Of a DNA stretch of 64,000 nucleotides, positions 44,966 through 54,100 are shown in pieces; position 1 is the first letter of the stretch, and each line of letters begins with the position of its first letter. A program made the translations under genes and the position numbers. The stretch comes from Sphingomonas sp. LC-1 (lineage in GTDB: Bacteria > Pseudomonadota > Alphaproteobacteria > Sphingomonadales > Sphingomonadaceae). The stretch is taken from assembly GCF_025371035.1 (NCBI RefSeq), contig NZ_JANZXB010000001.1, forward strand, positions 518,800 through 582,799. The letters are read 5' to 3'. The notes below the pieces were generated by a model. That model did not search any database and was not told the DNA's origin. It saw nothing but the letters and a program-made list of their open reading frames with translations.

Positions 44966-46324
44966 TTACAGCCCCTCGCCGCCCACCCATTGGGCGTGGG
45001 CCAGCCGCCGTGCCAATTCCCAATTCTGTTGCCGCAGGTCCGGTACCGCCACCACTTCCCACAAACCGCCGCGCGTCATCGGGCCGATGCAATAGAGGCG
45101 GTCATCCACTCCGCCATCGCCCGCCACGACATGGCTCTGCGCATCGACCTCCAGCCCGATCCGTAGCGCATCCGGCCGGATCATGCCCTGGCTCAGCAAT
45201 TGCCGGATCAGCGGCTCGCGCGATCTCAGCAAATCTCCCTGCGGCCCCGTGCAATTGACGATCCGCGCCACACGCATCGCCTCCACTTTGTCGGCCCCGC
45301 GCCGTCGCCAATGGACGAGGGCCCCGTCGCCATCGCACTCGACCCGCACCAGCTTGCCGCCCGCGATGGACAGCCGCCCCGCCTCGACCAGCGCATCGAC
45401 CCGATCGGCGACCGAAGGGGCCAGTCGATGCCGATGCACGTCCCAATAGGGGCGCAAATGCCGTAGAAAGCGGGCGCGGGTTGCGCCATCGGCGGCACCC
45501 CACATCATCTGGGTCACGGGCCGCAAGGCATCGACCGCCGCGCGCCAGCCCTGCTCGTCTGCGGCACAGCGCACATGCCGCACCAGCGCCGACAAGCTGG
45601 CGGCGGGCCGCTCTCGCAGCGGCATGGCGGGCGGCGTTTCGGCATGGCGACGCGGCGCCAGGCCCCGCCGCGACATGGCGGTAATCCGCCCACCGAACCC
45701 GCTCGCATCCAGCAGCAGCGCCGCGTCGATCGCGGTCAACCCGCTGCCGACCAGCAAGACCCGGTCGTCCGGCCCCAGCCCTTCGGCAATATCGCCCGCC
45801 CAAGGGTCCTCCCGGTAGCAGCCCTCCACCAGCGCGGCCGGATCGATTCCCGGCGGACTGTGCGGCGGCAGGTTGCCGAGCGCCAGCACGACCGCGTCGG
45901 CGGACAGCGCGCGGCCCTCCATCGTCAGCCGATAGCCCGCCCCCTCGCGGTCGAGCGCCACCACCTCGCCCGAGGCGAGCGTCAACCGAGCCGGATCGGC
46001 GGCGATCGTCTCCATCAGCAGATCGCGGAGATAATCGCCATAGACCCGGCGCGGCACGAAGGTCTTGGCATCCCCCGCCCCGCGCGCGACCAGCCAGCGG
46101 ACGAAATGATCGGAGTCGTCCCGCAGGGCGCTCATATTGCCTGCCCGGACGTTCAGCAGATGCTCGGCATGCGCGGCGCTATAGGCGACGCCCCGCGCCA
46201 ACTGATTGGCCCGCCGTTCGATCAGCGTCGCCCGCGGCCCGCCATGGCGAACCAGATTGATGGCCAGCAGCGTCCCCGCAAAGCCGCCACCGATGATGGC
46301 GACATGATCGATACCCGTCGTCAT
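44966..46324 (-). CDS. FAD/NAD(P)-binding oxidoreductase-like protein
   Basis: A 452-residue protein of the FAD-NAD(P)-binding family (PF13454 type). The N-terminal Rossmann motif is HVAIIGGGFAGTLLAINL; LLNVRAGNMSA, ALGNLPPHSPPGI and a second dinucleotide motif VLLVGSGLTAIDAALLLDA follow; the end has NCTGPQGD and GPMTRGGLWEVVAVPDLRQQ. It may supply or regenerate reduced flavin, or act as an N-hydroxylase-like monooxygenase. It faces the halogenase gene end to end 21 bp away and is divergent from the S9 peptidase. Start ATG 46324 (MTTGIDHV); the longer frame lacks family sequence. Confidence 0.75.
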   Translation of the reverse strand: MTTGIDHVAIIGGGFAGTLLAINLVRHGGPRATLIERRANQLARGVAYSAAHAEHLLNVRAGNMSALRDDSDHFVRWLVARGAGDAKTFVPRRVYGDYLRDLLMETIAADPARLTLASGEVVALDREGAGYRLTMEGRALSADAVVLALGNLPPHSPPGIDPAALVEGCYREDPWAGDIAEGLGPDDRVLLVGSGLTAIDAALLLDASGFGGRITAMSRRGLAPRRHAETPPAMPLRERPAASLSALVRHVRCAADEQGWRAAVDALRPVTQMMWGAADGATRARFLRHLRPYWDVHRHRLAPSVADRVDALVEAGRLSIAGGKLVRVECDGDGALVHWRRRGADKVEAMRVARIVNCTGPQGDLLRSREPLIRQLLSQGMIRPDALRIGLEVDAQSHVVAGDGGVDDRLYCIGPMTRGGLWEVVAVPDLRQQNWELARRLAHAQWVGGEGL

Positions 46325-46462
46325 TGGTCCGCTCGTCCTTTTCCGCTGGCGTCGCATCACCCTCTAATCGGATCGCGCCACCTCTTCACGCAGATTTCAG
46401 TATACGATTTTACATCCGAGCGTTACGCTATCGGCATCATCTCTGGGCAAGTGGACGTTTCG

Positions 46463-48742
46463 ATGCGGTCGTGTTGGCGGATTTCCGGTCTTTTGGTTTC
46501 CCTGTCGTCCATCGCCATGGCCGTCCCCGTCGCCGCTCAGCCCCCCGCTGCCACCACGGCGCCCGCCCCGACGGAAAGCCTGTCGGTCGAGGGCATTTTC
46601 GGCCCGAAGGCCGTCCGCATCGAATCCGTCCGCGAAAGCCGCTGGGGCAAGGATGGCGAAAGCTATCTCGCGCTCGAAAGCGCGGCCCAGGGCGGACAGG
46701 ATATCGTCCGCTACGCGATCGCCGACGGAAAGCGACAGGTGGTGGTCGCCGCGTCCGATCTGGTGCCGCCGGGTGCAAGCGCCCCCTTGTCCATCGACAG
46801 CTATGAATGGTCGCCCGACAATCGCTGGCTGTTGATCCAGACCAACGGCCAGCGCTTCCGCCGGACCAACGCACTGTCCGATTATTGGCTGTACGACGTC
46901 GCCAACAAGCGGCTGCACAAGGTCGGCAAGGACGCCGCGCCCTCCACTCTGCTCTACGCCACGGTTTCCCCCGACAGCAGCCGCATCGCCTATGTCCGCG
47001 CGAACAACATCTATGTCGAACCGATCTCCGGCGGTGCGCCCACCGCGCTGACCAGGGACGGTGACGACTATGTCGTCAACGGCCTGGCCGACTGGGTCTA
47101 TGAGGAGGAATTCTCGGTCCACCGCGCGTTCGAATGGAGCCCGGATTCCAAGCGTATTGCCTTTCTGCGCTTCGATACGAAGGGCGTCGGTACCTTCGAC
47201 ATGATCAAGAACACCGGCGGCCAATATTCCAAGGTCATTCCGCTGCAATATCCCAAGGCGGGCACGACCAACTCGGCGGTGACGGTCGGCGCGATCGACC
47301 TGGACGGTGGTGCCACCCGCTGGTTCAAGCTGTCGGGCGACCCGCGTCAGAATTACGTGCCGCAGATCAGCTGGGCGGGCGGAGCGGAGGCGCTGTTCAT
47401 CCAGCAGTCCAACCGGCTCCAGAACAGTTACAATGTCCTGCTCGGCGATCCCGCGACCGGTGCGGTGAAGCCGATCCTGGTTGAAAAGGACGCCGCCTGG
47501 GTCGAGGCGAATGCCGCGCCCGAATGGCTGAAGGGCGGCGGCGCCTTTACCTGGCTGTCCGAGCGGGACGGCTGGCGTCACCTCTACACCGTCGACCGGG
47601 CGACGGGCCGCGCGACGCTCCGCACGCCGGGCAAGTTCGACGTCGTCGATCTGCTCCATGTCGACGAGAAGGCGGGCTATGCCTGGTTCATCGCCTCGCC
47701 CGACAATCCGACCCAGCGCTATCTCTATCGCACCACCCTGTCGGGCCGCCTCAGGGTCGAGCGGCTGACCCCGGCGGACCAGCCGGGCACGCACAGCTAC
47801 AATATTGCGCCTGGCGAACATTGGGCACTGCACACCGTCTCGCGCTTCGACGCGCCGCCGGTCACCGACATGCTCGACATGACCCGCCAGCAGCCGCTGC
47901 GTACCCTGGCCGCGAATGCGCCGCTGGCGAAGGAAGTCACCGACAGCGGCCTGCCCGCGACCGAATTCTTCCGCGTCGATATCGGCGGCGGGACGCAACT
48001 CGACGGATGGCTGATCAAGCCGCCCGGCTTCGATCCGGCCAAGCGCTATCCGATCCTCTACTTCGTCTATGGCGAACCCTGGGGCCAGACGGTCGCGGAC
48101 CGCTGGGCGGGGGCACAGGGGCTGTGGCACAGGATGCTCGCGCAAAAGGGCTATCTGGTCGCCAGCCTCGATCCGCGTGGCACCGCCACCCCGCGCGGGC
48201 GCGATTGGCGCAAGAGCATCTATCGCCAGGTCGGTATCCTCGCCTCGGCCGATTATGCGGCGGGTGTGCGCAAGATGCTGGCGACGCGGCCCTATATCGA
48301 CCCCGCGCGGATCGGCATCTGGGGCTGGAGCGGCGGCGGCGCGATGACGCAGAACGCCTTGTTCCGCTATCCGGACCTCTACAAGACCGGCATTGCGGTC
48401 GCCGGACCGACCGACATGAAGCTCTACGATACCATTTATCAGGAACGGTATATGGGCCTGCCCGACGACAATGCCGAAGGGTATAAGAACGGCTCGCCCA
48501 TAACTTTCGCCGACCGGCTGAAGGGCAATCTGCTGCTGATCCACGGCACGCTGGACGACAATGTCCATTACCAGAACCAGGATCAGCTGGTGGATCGCCT
48601 GATCCACTTCAACAAGCCCTTCACGATGATGGCCTATCCCGATCGCAGCCACGGCATCTATGAGGGCGAGAATACCAGCATCCACCTCTATTCGCTGATG
48701 ACCCGCTATCTGGAGACCAACCTGCCCCCCGGCGGGCGATAA
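46463..48742 (+). CDS. S9 family (dipeptidyl peptidase IV-like) peptidase
   Basis: A 759-residue exported serine peptidase. A signal peptide (ISGLLVSLSSIAMAVPVAAQ) precedes the DPP-IV beta-propeller (YEWSPDNRWLLIQTN, WVYEEEFSVHRAFEWSPDSK with the EE pair that binds the peptide N-terminus). The alpha/beta hydrolase domain holds the triad: Ser623 in GWSGGGAM, Asp698 in GTLDDNVH and His730 in DRSHGIYEG. It should cleave X-Pro or X-Ala dipeptides in the periplasm. ATG 46463 is preferred; GTG 46451 is in frame and possible. Confidence 0.92.
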   Translation: MRSCWRISGLLVSLSSIAMAVPVAAQPPAATTAPAPTESLSVEGIFGPKAVRIESVRESRWGKDGESYLALESAAQGGQDIVRYAIADGKRQVVVAASDLVPPGASAPLSIDSYEWSPDNRWLLIQTNGQRFRRTNALSDYWLYDVANKRLHKVGKDAAPSTLLYATVSPDSSRIAYVRANNIYVEPISGGAPTALTRDGDDYVVNGLADWVYEEEFSVHRAFEWSPDSKRIAFLRFDTKGVGTFDMIKNTGGQYSKVIPLQYPKAGTTNSAVTVGAIDLDGGATRWFKLSGDPRQNYVPQISWAGGAEALFIQQSNRLQNSYNVLLGDPATGAVKPILVEKDAAWVEANAAPEWLKGGGAFTWLSERDGWRHLYTVDRATGRATLRTPGKFDVVDLLHVDEKAGYAWFIASPDNPTQRYLYRTTLSGRLRVERLTPADQPGTHSYNIAPGEHWALHTVSRFDAPPVTDMLDMTRQQPLRTLAANAPLAKEVTDSGLPATEFFRVDIGGGTQLDGWLIKPPGFDPAKRYPILYFVYGEPWGQTVADRWAGAQGLWHRMLAQKGYLVASLDPRGTATPRGRDWRKSIYRQVGILASADYAAGVRKMLATRPYIDPARIGIWGWSGGGAMTQNALFRYPDLYKTGIAVAGPTDMKLYDTIYQERYMGLPDDNAEGYKNGSPITFADRLKGNLLLIHGTLDDNVHYQNQDQLVDRLIHFNKPFTMMAYPDRSHGIYEGENTSIHLYSLMTRYLETNLPPGGR

Positions 48743-48749
48743 GCCGGGA

Positions 48750-49205
48750 TCACGAAACCCATAGCGGGGATGGAGGGCCATCGCGTCGCCATCCCCGGCT
48801 CGTGCGGACATAGCGATAGAGCATTCCGCTGCCACACATTCCGGTACATTCGGTGGTGAGGGTCAGCTTGGCATGGCGCCCGTCCTTATCGATCTCCGGA
48901 AGACCGATCGTGTATAGAATGGCGACCGGCGGCCGGGGTCCCGCCAAGGGGGGCGCATGAATGCTGGCCCGCAAACGCGCATCCGCGTCTGCCGCCCGAT
49001 AGCCGGCGGGCAGCTTTCCCGCCAATTCCGGGCATAGCGCCAGCAGACCGGCCTGCCCGGAATCCGTGTCGATATAGCGGCCCGCCTCCGACGTGATCGG
49101 CATGTCGGCAAGGACCGTCTTGCCCAGTTCGCACGACACTTTCCTCTCCGCCGCCGTCATGGCAGGCAAAGGGGTGAGCAGTGCCAATATTCCAAGATGG
49201 ATCAA
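48750..49205 (-). CDS. Small exported protein of unknown function
   Basis: A 151-residue protein with a signal peptide (LGILALLTPLPAMTAAE) and a mature part with five cysteines: SCELGKTVLADMP, LLALCPELAGKLPAGY, and a TECTGMCGSGMLYRYVRT segment near the end. No family recognised. The TTG start at 49205 follows GGAGGGAG, a very strong ribosome-binding site; the longer open frame would cross the promoter region of the MFS gene. It converges on the S9 peptidase gene with 7 bp between the stops and is divergent from the MFS gene. Confidence 0.65.
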   Translation of the reverse strand: MIHLGILALLTPLPAMTAAERKVSCELGKTVLADMPITSEAGRYIDTDSGQAGLLALCPELAGKLPAGYRAADADARLRASIHAPPLAGPRPPVAILYTIGLPEIDKDGRHAKLTLTTECTGMCGSGMLYRYVRTSRGWRRDGPPSPLWVS

Positions 49206-49277
49206 TGCGTTTCTCCCTCCTGTCCGACTATCGTCGGGCTCCGCACCACAGGCAAGTCGCCACCGGTCGCATTCCTT

Positions 49278-49289
49278 GCAATCGTTTGT
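49278..49289. promoter_or_regulatory. LacI-type operator candidate before the MFS/GH68 operon
   Basis: GCAATCGTTTGT matches operator candidate 1 (43248) in 11 of 12 positions and lies 92 bp before the MFS start. A further TTGC follows directly. Confidence 0.6.
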
Positions 49290-49380
49290 TGCATTCCTCT
49301 GAAAGCCACGGCATGATCGAGCCCGACGCGGCAAGCCAGCGATAGACCATGGCCCTTCCCCCGCGTGCGAGAGGATTCGC

Positions 49381-50748
49381 ATGACCCCGTCCACCCCCGC
49401 CGCCGGAACCATGGCCCCGATCAAGCCCCGCCTGTCCCTGGGCCGCATTCTGGAAATGAATCTCGGCTTCCTCGGACTGCAATTCAGCTTTGGATTGCAA
49501 CAGGGCAATATGGCGCCGATCTACAGCTATCTCGGCGCGTCGGAGGCGCAGATTCCGCTGCTTCAGCTCGCCGGGCCGATGACGGGGCTGCTGATCCAGC
49601 CGCTGATCGGTGCGATGAGCGACCGGACGGACAGTCGCTGGGGCCGCCGCACGCCCTATTTCGTGATCGGTGCGGTGCTTTGCGCCCTTGGTCTGTTCTT
49701 CATGCCGCTCAGCTCGTCGCTGCTAATGGCGGTGTCGCTACTGTGGATTCTCGACGCAGGCAACAACATCACCATGGAGCCCTACCGCGCCTATGTCTCC
49801 GACCGGCTCGACGGGGCGCAGCATAATATCGGCTTCCTGACGCAGAGCGCCTTTACCGGGCTTGCCCAGATGCTTGCCTTCCTGACCCCCTCGATCTTGG
49901 TCTGGGCGGGAATGAACCCGGATTGGGTCGACGGGCATCATATTCCCTATACGGCGCGCGTCGTGTTCATGATCGGCGCGGTCCTGTCCTTCGCCACGAT
50001 CATCTGGTCGATCCGGCGGGTGCCCGAACTCCCCCTCACGACCGGGGATCGCGCCCGTATCGCCGCCGCACCCAAGGGGATCGGCGCGACGCTGAAGGAG
50101 ATCGGCGACGCGATCCGCGCCATGCCGATGCCGATGCGCAAGCTGGCCCTGATGAGCCTGTTCCAATGGTATGCGATGATGGCCTATTGGAATTACGTCA
50201 TCTATGCGATCGGCCGCTCAGTCTATGGCACCGCCGATGCCACTTCGTCGGGCTTTCACGCCGCCGTCCTGACCAATGGCGAGGTCGCGGCCTTCTATAA
50301 CGGGGTGGCCTTCGTCGCCGCCTTCGCCATGGTGCCGCTCGCCAAGCGGATCGGTGCCGCACCGCTCCATGCACTGTGCCTGGTCATCACCGGCATCGGC
50401 ATGATGACGATGCCCCATATGACCAGCAAGGCGATGCTGTTCCTCCCCGCCATAGGCATCGGGCTCGGCTGGGCGAGCATGATGGGCAACCCGTATGTCA
50501 TTCTGGCGGGCTCGATCCCGCCCGAACGGACCGGCGTCTATATGGGCATCTTCAACATGATGATCGTCATTCCAATGCTGATCTTCGGCGTGACCCTGCC
50601 CCTTTTCTATCAAAGCTGGCTTGGCGGCGATCCGCGCAACGTCCTGACCCTGTGCGGCGTGCTGATGCTGTTCGCGGCGGCGTCGGTCTACTGGGTCCGC
50701 GCGCGCGCGCCGCAGGGGGTGCCGCTCGGCGCTGCATCGCAGGCCTGA
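49381..50748 (+). CDS. MFS sugar transporter, GPH/sucrose-carrier type
   Basis: A 455-residue, 12-helix inner-membrane symporter. FGLQQGNMAPIYSYLGA in helix 1 and the loop DRTDSRWGRRTPYFVIGAVL are typical of glycoside-proton symporters and plant/bacterial sucrose carriers; ERTGVYMGIFNMMIVIPM in the second half is likewise conserved. It should bring an intact disaccharide into the cytoplasm for the GH68 enzyme encoded 68 bp downstream. A LacI-type palindrome upstream suggests induction with the TonB receptor at 40630. Confidence 0.87.
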   Translation: MTPSTPAAGTMAPIKPRLSLGRILEMNLGFLGLQFSFGLQQGNMAPIYSYLGASEAQIPLLQLAGPMTGLLIQPLIGAMSDRTDSRWGRRTPYFVIGAVLCALGLFFMPLSSSLLMAVSLLWILDAGNNITMEPYRAYVSDRLDGAQHNIGFLTQSAFTGLAQMLAFLTPSILVWAGMNPDWVDGHHIPYTARVVFMIGAVLSFATIIWSIRRVPELPLTTGDRARIAAAPKGIGATLKEIGDAIRAMPMPMRKLALMSLFQWYAMMAYWNYVIYAIGRSVYGTADATSSGFHAAVLTNGEVAAFYNGVAFVAAFAMVPLAKRIGAAPLHALCLVITGIGMMTMPHMTSKAMLFLPAIGIGLGWASMMGNPYVILAGSIPPERTGVYMGIFNMMIVIPMLIFGVTLPLFYQSWLGGDPRNVLTLCGVLMLFAAASVYWVRARAPQGVPLGAASQA

Positions 50749-50780
50749 TCTCCCGATTCCTGCTCCCTTTCTCCGATCCC

Positions 50781-50807
50781 CCAATTCTGATCCTCCAATT
50801 CTGATCC
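50781..50807 (+). repeat. Two 13-bp direct repeats with 14-bp period
   Basis: CCAATTCTGATCC occurs at 50781-50793 and 50795-50807, separated by one T, between the MFS and GH68 genes just before the GH68 ribosome-binding site (GAGG). Confidence 0.8.
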
Positions 50808-50816
50808 CGAGGTATT

Positions 50817-51932
50817 ATGACGACCACCCCCACCCATTGGTCGGCCGACGCGCTGGCCGGGATCGCCGCCCAGACGGATGCGCGCCTGCCCGTATTCACG
50901 GCCGCCGATGTCGTCCCGATCCTGCCCGACCATGATCTGTGGGACATGTGGCAGATCGCCTATGCCGATGGCCGTACCGCCTTTTTCGGGGAGCGGAGCT
51001 GGTGGTTCTTCCTGGCGACGCCGCGCTTCGACGACCCCGAAATGCGCCATGACGAAGCGCGCATCCGCCTGACCAGCTATGGTGCGGACGGCTGGCGCGA
51101 TCATGGCGTGACCTTTCCCGACGGCTTCACGCCGGGCAGCCGCGAATGGTCGGGCTCGGCGGTGCTGGGGGAGGACGACACCACGCTGACCATGTATTTC
51201 ACCGCCTCGGGACGGCGCGGCGGGCCGCGCACCTTCGAACAGCGACTGTTCGAGACGCAAGGCCGCTTCCTCGCCGATGAGGGGCGCTGCGAGGGCTGGA
51301 GCGAGCCGGTCGAGAGCGTTGTGGCGGACGGCCATCACTATATCGTCGCCAACCAGGCGGAACCCGAAAATGGCGGCATCAAGGGCTTTCGCGATCCGGG
51401 CTATTTCCGCGATCCGGCAGATGGGGCGGAATATCTGCTGTTCGTCGGATCGGCGGGCTGGGTGAACCAGGACGTCGACGGCGTCGTCGGGGTCGCACGA
51501 CGCACGGGCGACGGCTGGGCCATCCAGCCGCCGCTGATCGAGGCGCTGGGCGTCAACAGCGAGTTGGAGCGGCCGCACATCATCCTGCGCGACGGCCGCT
51601 ATTATTGCTGCTGGTCGACGCAGGCAAAGCGCTTCGCCCCCGGCCTGGACGCACCTACCGGGCTCTATGCGATGGTCGCGGACCGTTTCGAAGGACCCTG
51701 GCGGCCGGTCAACGGCACCGGGCTGGTCGCGGGCAATCCCGTCGAGGAACCGACTCAGGCCTATTGCTGGTGGGTCACCTATGAGGGCGACGTGACCAGC
51801 TTCGTCGATTATTGGGGCCTGGCCGGAAGCGACGCCAGCGCCGATCCGGCGCTTCGTCGCGAACGCTTCGGCGGGACCGCCGCGCCCTGGTTCCGGCTGA
51901 ACTTCGATGGCGACCGGGTGACGATCGCCTGA
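50817..51932 (+). CDS. GH68 sucrose-cleaving enzyme (sucrase/levansucrase family), cytoplasmic
   Basis: A 371-residue GH68 protein with the five-bladed propeller motifs: DLWDMWQI with the nucleophile (Asp43), REWSGSAVLGED, FRDPGYF with the transition-state stabiliser (Asp193) and ELERPHII with the acid/base (Glu251). Levansucrases are usually 420-480 residues and secreted; this one is shorter and lacks a signal peptide. Beside an inner-membrane sugar importer it probably hydrolyses imported sucrose or a similar fructoside rather than making extracellular levan. Downstream it converges on the second lacI gene with an 18-bp gap. Confidence 0.88.
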   Translation: MTTTPTHWSADALAGIAAQTDARLPVFTAADVVPILPDHDLWDMWQIAYADGRTAFFGERSWWFFLATPRFDDPEMRHDEARIRLTSYGADGWRDHGVTFPDGFTPGSREWSGSAVLGEDDTTLTMYFTASGRRGGPRTFEQRLFETQGRFLADEGRCEGWSEPVESVVADGHHYIVANQAEPENGGIKGFRDPGYFRDPADGAEYLLFVGSAGWVNQDVDGVVGVARRTGDGWAIQPPLIEALGVNSELERPHIILRDGRYYCCWSTQAKRFAPGLDAPTGLYAMVADRFEGPWRPVNGTGLVAGNPVEEPTQAYCWWVTYEGDVTSFVDYWGLAGSDASADPALRRERFGGTAAPWFRLNFDGDRVTIA

Positions 51933-51950
51933 TCCGCGATCAGGCCCGGT

Positions 51951-53000
51951 TCAAGCGGAGTCGCGGGCGATCAGTTCGGGGGTCAGGATCACCGAGCCCG
52001 CCTCTTCTCCGCCGATCCGGGCGAACAGCGCGTCGACCATCGCCCGCGCCCCCGCCGCAATGTCTTGACGAATGGTGGTGATGCGCGGCACCGCCTGCGC
52101 GGCGACGGGCAGATCGTCATAGCCGATGACGGGCAGCATGTCGGGCACCGCGATCGCCCGATCGGCCAGCACGCGAACGGCGGTCATGGCGATCATGTCG
52201 GACGCGGCGACGATCGCGTCGATCGGCATGGTGCCACCGCCCTGCTTCAGCAGAGCGTCGATATGCGCCGCGATCTCCTGCTCCATCACGTCGGAGGCGA
52301 GGTGCGTGGAAAGCTGGATCAGCGCACCCTCCAGCCCTGCCTCCGCCATGGCGCGGGCGACGCCGTCATGGCGCAGGCGAATTTCGGGGGCGCTGACATC
52401 GCCCAGGAACGCGATACGGCGGCACCCCCGCTCGATCAGCCGTTGCCCCGCCAGACGCCCGCCCAGCGCATTATCGGTACCCACCGCCGTATGGACCTGA
52501 TCGGGCAAGGTGACGCCCCAGGCGACCAGCGGGCGATAACGGCGCGCGACCCGTTCGATCGCGTCATACTGGTCCGACTGGCCGATCAGCAGGACGCCAT
52601 CGACCATGCCGCTGTCCACCACCCGGTCCAGCCAGTCGGTGGCGTCCGGAATGACCCGCGACAGCATGACGTCATAGCCATTCTCGGTCAGCCCATCCGC
52701 CAGATAGCCCAGCATGGTCATGAAGAAGGGGTCGGACAAATGCTGGCGCCGTTCATGGCCCAGCGGCACGACGATGCCGATGACGCCGGTGCGACGGGTG
52801 CGCAACCGGCTGGCCATCTGGTTGGGGCGGAAACCATGTTGATCGGCCAGCGCCTGGATGCGCGCGCGCGTCTCGGCATTGACCAGCGACTTGCCCGCCA
52901 GTGCGCGCGAAACGGTGCCCGGCGACACCCCTGCCATCTGCGCCAGATCCGCGATCGTGCGAACGCGACGATCGCCTTCCCCCGTGAAATTTTCGGTCAT
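51951..53000 (-). CDS. LacI-family transcriptional regulator (copy 2)
   Basis: A 349-residue LacI regulator: DNA-binding domain TIADLAQMAGVSPGTVSRAL, hinge NQMASRLRTRRTG, then the sugar-sensing domain. It is a clear paralogue of the LacI protein at 39542-40564, with the same recognition helix (SPGTVSRALAGKS) and shared blocks throughout, so both may bind the same palindrome. It is convergent with the GH68 gene. I saw no GCAA-n4-TTGC palindrome before its own start. Confidence 0.92.
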   Translation of the reverse strand: MTENFTGEGDRRVRTIADLAQMAGVSPGTVSRALAGKSLVNAETRARIQALADQHGFRPNQMASRLRTRRTGVIGIVVPLGHERRQHLSDPFFMTMLGYLADGLTENGYDVMLSRVIPDATDWLDRVVDSGMVDGVLLIGQSDQYDAIERVARRYRPLVAWGVTLPDQVHTAVGTDNALGGRLAGQRLIERGCRRIAFLGDVSAPEIRLRHDGVARAMAEAGLEGALIQLSTHLASDVMEQEIAAHIDALLKQGGGTMPIDAIVAASDMIAMTAVRVLADRAIAVPDMLPVIGYDDLPVAAQAVPRITTIRQDIAAGARAMVDALFARIGGEEAGSVILTPELIARDSA

Positions 53001-53095
53001 GGGATAACGCTAACCGTAGGGGCCCATATCCGACAAGCGGGCTCGGAATTTTCCGCGCCAGAACTTACATGGATCAGGACGATCGTGTAACGGGC

Positions 53096-53152
53096 GGCCC
53101 TTCGGGCCATGTTGCCGCCGACAGACATTCCGCCACCCCGGCCCATGCCGGG
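53096..53152. repeat. Two adjacent intergenic hairpins
   Basis: GGCCC-ttc-GGGCC (53096-53108) and CCCGGC-n4-GCCGGG (53137-53152), the latter followed by ATGACGG. They lie in the 170 bp between lacI copy 2 and the etfA stop and may end the etf operon (transcribed leftward). Confidence 0.6.
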
Positions 53153-53170
53153 ATGACGGATATAGTCGGC

Positions 53171-54100
53171 TCAGACCTTGTCGGTCAGTTCGGGCACGAC
53201 GGTGAAGAGGTCGCCGACCAGGCCGATATCGGCGACCTGGAAGATGGGGGCATCCTCGTCCTTGTTGATCGCGACGATGACCTTGGAGTCCTTCATGCCC
53301 GCCAGATGCTGGATCGCGCCCGAGATGCCGACCGCGACATAGACTTCGGGTGCCACGATCTTGCCGGTCTGGCCGACCTGATAGTCGTTGGGGGCATAGC
53401 CCGCATCGACCGCCGCGCGGCTCGCGCCGACAGCGGCGCCCAGCTTGTCGGCCAGCGGGTCGATCAGCGCATGGAACTGCTCTTCCGAGCCCAGCGCGCG
53501 ACCGCCCGAGACGATGACCTTGGCGCTGGTCAGTTCGGGACGGGCATTCTCGGCCTTCTCCGCACCGACGAAGCGCGACTTGGCCGCGTCGCCCGTGGTC
53601 GGGATGGCCTCGATGGTGCCCGAACCGCCCTCGGCCGCCGCCTTTTCGAAGGCGGTCGTGCGGACGGTCAGGACCAGCTTGGTGTCGCTGGTCTTTACGG
53701 TCGCGATGGCATTGCCCGCATAGATGGGCCGGGTGAAGCTGTCCGGCCCCTCGACCGACAGGATGTCGCTAATCTGCATCACGTCGATGAGGGCTGCGAC
53801 GCGCGGCGCGATGTTCTTGCCCGTCGTGGTCGAGGGCGCCAGGAAGGCGTCGTGATGCCCCATCAGCTCGGCGATCAGCGGCGCGACATTCTCAGCCAGC
53901 GCATTCGCATAGGCCGCGTCGTCCGCGACGTGGACCTTGCCGACGCCCGCGATCTCCGCGGCGGCCTGCGCCACGCCGTCGACGCCCTGCCCGACGACGA
54001 TCAGGTGCACCTCGCCCAGCTTGGCCGCCGCCGTGACGGTCGCCAGCGTGGTATCCTTGACGGTCCCGCCGTCATGCTCGACCCAAACCAGCGTCTTCAC
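53171..54100 (-). CDS. etfA: Electron transfer flavoprotein alpha subunit
   Basis: A 309-residue ETF alpha subunit. The N-terminal ETF fold ([31 protein letters not shown]) is followed by the FAD-binding C-terminal domain with [40 protein letters not shown] and [20 protein letters not shown]. With EtfB it passes electrons from acyl-CoA dehydrogenases, such as the one encoded at 56779, to the ETF-quinone oxidoreductase. Its ATG overlaps the etfB stop. Confidence 0.97.
   Translation of the reverse strand: MKTLVWVEHDGGTVKDTTLATVTAAAKLGEVHLIVVGQGVDGVAQAAAEIAGVGKVHVADDAAYANALAENVAPLIAELMGHHDAFLAPSTTTGKNIAPRVAALIDVMQISDILSVEGPDSFTRPIYAGNAIATVKTSDTKLVLTVRTTAFEKAAAEGGSGTIEAIPTTGDAAKSRFVGAEKAENARPELTSAKVIVSGGRALGSEEQFHALIDPLADKLGAAVGASRAAVDAGYAPNDYQVGQTGKIVAPEVYVAVGISGAIQHLAGMKDSKVIVAINKDEDAPIFQVADIGLVGDLFTVVPELTDKV

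Noticed and set aside
46397-48835. 812-codon minus-strand frame opposite the S9 peptidase
   Set aside because: No family sequence; the plus strand encodes a full DPP-IV-like peptidase with all triad residues.
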